Assembly: GCA_015183035.1 (NCBI GenBank)
Contig: JACZZP010000011.1
Location: forward strand, 124,001 to 188,000
Direction of reading: 5' to 3'
Source of the DNA: Meloidogyne chitwoodi
Taxonomy: Eukaryota > Nematoda > Chromadorea > Rhabditida > Meloidogynidae
Length of the DNA stretch: 64,000 bases
The notes under the pieces were generated by a model. The model was not told the origin of the DNA. It saw only the letters and a program-made list of their open reading frames with translations, and did no database searches. Of the stretch, positions 61,004-64,000 are shown piece by piece. Made by a program: the position numbers and the translations under genes. How positions within the stretch are numbered: position 1 is the stretch's first letter; each line of letters begins with the position of its first letter.

Positions 61004-61493
61004 ATGTCTAAAAATAAAAAGACAACTAACTTTGATCCATATAAACTTCTTGAATTGAGTTCTAGACGTACTTGTACTTTATTTCAAATAACTCAAGCTT
61101 ATAAAAAAATGGCTTTGAAGTGGCATCCAGACAAAAATTTACAACAAAAAGAATATGCACATCAAATGTTTGTTAAAATATCTCAAGCCTATGAATTTCT
61201 TAAAAATAAGAAAAAAATTGATGAGGAACAGGATAAACAAAAGGTTTTTTTATTTAAGTTTTTACAATTAGCATTAATTTTAGGCACAGCAAAAAGCTGC
61301 TGCTAAAGCTAGATCTAAACATGAAAACGATCTAAAAAAATTAGCAAGAAAAAAAGAAGATCTGTGGAGAATATTCAAGAACAAATTAAAATCTGTAGAC
61401 AGAACTCGTAAACAAATTGACGAAACTGAACTTCTTTATGAAAAGCAAAAACGACTTTATGAAGATTTTTTGAGAGGAAAATGTCACAGTTAA
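61004..61493 (+). CDS. J-domain protein, DNAJC17-like without RRM (copy A)
   Basis: Two exons. A short J domain: NFDPYKLLELSSRRTCTLFQ, ITQAYKKMALKWHPDKN with the HPD motif intact, then KISQAYEFLKNKKKIDE. A Lys-rich coiled coil follows (KARSKHENDLKKLARKKEDL, ETELLYEKQKRLYEDFLRG) to TAA at 61491-61493, about 140 aa. J domains stimulate Hsp70 ATPase. Family members of the DNAJC17 type have a following coiled coil and RRM; only the coiled coil is seen here. It is the first of two tandem paralogues, divergent from IARS by 400 bp. Confidence 0.8.
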
Positions 61494-62266
61494 TGGACAC
61501 TAACAAAAATAACAAATAAAATTAACTAAATTTTTTTTTGTATCTATTCAACTGAAATGAATAAAATTTAATTTAAGGTTTATATAATATATTCCTTATT
61601 TATTCTACAACAAATTAATAGGATTTTAGTTAATTAATTTAAAAAAAAGCTAAATTTTCTGTGTAAAATAAATGTGAATATTTAACAAGCGATCAATCTA
61701 CGCTAGCGGAACGGGCCTGTTCAGTCCTGCCAGTTCAGTACTGCCATTTCAGTCCCAGGCAAAGGGGTCATTTCAGTACCAGTGTTTTTCCAAAATTTAA
61801 GTATTTTCTTGATGAATCATACAAAAATTGAATAAATATAATAAACCAAGTAAAATAAGTTATGAAAAATGAAGGAAGAAGTTTAAAATGAAGAAAAAAC
61901 CACTTTTTCACTTCAAAAACATTTTGGTACTGAAATGGCTCCGTTTGTACTGGGACTGAACTGGCGGTACTGAAGTGACCCCAACCCAACGCTAGAAACC
62001 AAAGTTGTCCGGCGAATATTTGGGCGTCAGATTATAGCATGAAAATTAGAAAAGAGACAGTTAGAGTAAGTAAGAGATAATACGAAAAAGAGTAAAAGAT
62101 GAATATCAAAAATTCAAAATGTAAAAAACAAAAACGTTAAAACGAAATTGTAAAATTTAACGTTTTCATTTTTTAAGTTTTCTTGCTTTTTTTAGGAATT
62201 TTTCAAAATAAATTGTTAAATAATAAATTTTAATAATCATTTTAAGGTTTTTTAGTTGTATTGAGA
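61494..62266. other. spacer between J-domain paralogues, duplicated promoter segment
   Basis: It includes the fold-back element at 61702-61995. About 62030-62260 is homologous to 60815-61000 upstream of copy A (both have TAGCATGAAAATTAGAAAA and AAGTAAGAGATAATAC, and TTAAGTTTTCTTGCTTTTTT). Confidence 0.7.
61702..61995. mobile_element. fold-back MITE-like element between the J-domain paralogues
   Basis: The left CTAGCGGAACGGG...CAGTTCAGTACTGCCATTTC ...GGGGTCATTTCAGTACC mirrors the right GGTACTGAAATGGCTCCGTT ...CTGGCGGTACTGAAGTGACC with CAACGCTAG. Arms of about 75 bp are imperfect but extensive, and GC-richer than the flanks. No transposase. Confidence 0.65.
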
Positions 62267-62926
62267 ATGTTTACAAATAAGAGGACAATAAACTTTGATC
62301 CATATAAAATTCTTGAATTAAAACATGGATGTACTTTAATTCAAATAACTCAGGCTTATAAAAAAATGGCTTTGAAATGGCATCCTGACAAAAATTTAAA
62401 ACAAAAAGAATATGCACATAAAATGTTTCTTAAAATATCTCAAGCTTATGAATTTCTTAAGGATACGAAAAAATATGAGAAACATGACAAACAAAAGGTT
62501 TTTTTTATTTAAAGTTTCTTTATAATTAACATTAATTTTTAGGAAAAGAAAAAAGCTACTGCAGAGAGAGCTAATCATGAAGCTACAATGGAGATGTTAA
62601 AAAAGTTAAGTGAAGAACTCAAGCGTAGCAATGAAAATTTCAAAAAGAACTGTGAAAATTTCAAACGAAGCAGTGAAAATTTCAAAAAGAACTGTGAAAA
62701 TTTCAAACGGAGCAGTGAAAGTTTCAATTGGAGCAGTGGATACTTTAAATGGGGCAGTGGTTTTAATTGGAGCAGTGAAGAATTCAAAAGGAAAAGTGAA
62801 GAAAATAATAAAAATTTCAAAAAGAGCAATGAAAGTTTCAAAAATAACAGTGAAGAATTCAAAAGAAAGAGTGAAAATCTAAAAGAAACCTTAAAAAAGC
62901 TTGAGGAATTTACTAGGAAACTTTAA
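62267..62926 (+). CDS. J-domain protein with Phe/Asn heptad-like repeat tail (copy B)
   Basis: Start ATG 62267 (MFTNKRTINFDPYKILELKH). The J domain is nearly identical to copy A around ITQAYKKMALKWHPDKN and KISQAYEFLKDTKKYE, and the intron is at the same place (CAA AAG|G). The second exon is unlike copy A: a series of about 11-residue units such as ENFKKNC, ENFKRSS, ENFKKNC, ENFKRSS, ESFNWSS, GYFKWGS, EEFKRKS, KNFKKSN, ESFKNNS and EEFKRKS, to LEEFTRKL. This suggests an amphipathic helix or beta-solenoid-like repeat that expanded after duplication. No start other than 62267 is needed. Length about 205 aa. Confidence 0.78.
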
Positions 62927-63308
62927 AATGTTGTCTAAATCAAGTATTTTTTAAACTTTTAAATTATATATATTTTTCTTGACAGTTTAATTTAAATTTA
63001 TGGATATACATTACTTTAAATAAGAAAATTACACAATTATATTTAAATACTTTTTTCTATTTATTTATACATATTCAACAGAAATGAATAAAATATAAAA
63101 AAGTTTATTTAAAATAATATTCTTTATTTAATTCTACAACGATTATTTTTTTTTAGAATTTTTTAAGATTACCTATTTTATGTAAAAATTATTAAATAGG
63201 ACACTTAACTTTTTTATTTTATGTAGAACAAAAAAGAATGTTTAACTATTTTCTGATTTATTGTTTAAAAAAAAACCTTTTAACTCTCTCATTTATTTTA
63301 TTTTTTTC
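62927..63308. other. convergent spacer J-domain copy B / MetAP2
   Basis: 380 bp, A/T-rich; nothing recognised. Confidence 0.45.

Positions 63309-64000
<692 letters not shown>

Noticed and set aside
62575..62862. Minus-strand Leu-rich frame over J-domain copy B
   Set aside because: It is the antisense of the Phe/Lys 11-mer repeat; the plus strand has the correct intron and J domain.

Overview
This window is a gene-dense, strongly AT-rich piece of a nematode nuclear genome. Evidence seen in the sequence: almost every gene is split by many short introns (often 40-60 bp, with GTTTTT-like donors and T-rich AG acceptors), several start codons sit just after an acceptor-like T-rich AG with no upstream exon (as expected for spliced-leader trans-splicing), and the gene set is animal: a BMP-type Smad, a K50 homeobox gene, syntaxin, the CAF-1 p60 subunit and an MGAT4 glycosyltransferase. 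The extreme AT content, tiny introns and secreted small proteins fit a plant-parasitic tylenchid (root-knot nematode, Meloidogyne-like). That genus assignment is inference.

Layout, left to right: end of a single-pass membrane protein (2-325, +); PGAP2-like GPI-anchor remodelling protein (1115-2631, -); cleavage stimulation factor CSTF2 (3113-4695, -); RbfA-like mitochondrial ribosome factor (5118-6187, +); two secreted proteins of unknown function (6226-7240 and 7411-10137, -); a POT1-like telomere-binding OB-fold protein (11477-13324, +); RINT1/Tip20 tether subunit (13457-17195, -); MGAT4-type N-acetylglucosaminyltransferase (18541-21740, +); a 3.2-kb gene-free repeat-rich stretch; K50 homeobox gene (24931-26850, +); syntaxin-1-like Qa-SNARE (27337-28567, +); a small membrane protein (28710-29097, -); R-Smad (30681-32730, +); CHAF1B (32925-35422, -) behind histidyl-tRNA synthetase (35626-38295, -); a secreted Cys-motif protein (39073-40215, +); a large glutamine-rich protein (40407-44658, -) and an aromatic-rich protein (45536-46847, -); an LBP/BPI lipid-binding protein (47645-50645, -); cysteinyl-tRNA synthetase (51522-55344, +); isoleucyl-tRNA synthetase (56052-60607, -); two tandem-duplicated J-domain genes (61004-61493 and 62267-62926, +); and the 3' part of methionine aminopeptidase 2 (63309-64000, -).

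Most genes are housekeeping: RNA 3'-end processing, translation (three aminoacyl-tRNA synthetases, MetAP2, RbfA), chromatin and telomere maintenance, and secretory-pathway function. The two most interesting coding observations are the POT1-like gene with internally duplicated exons and the upstream exons that could give the cysteinyl- and histidyl-tRNA synthetases mitochondrial forms. The non-coding fraction is also structured: different neighbourhoods carry their own short repeated words in introns and spacers, there are fold-back elements and one perfect 35-bp-arm hairpin, and tRNA-derived elements recur inside introns. Exon boundaries were worked out by reading frame and splice consensus only; no alignment or transcript data were available.
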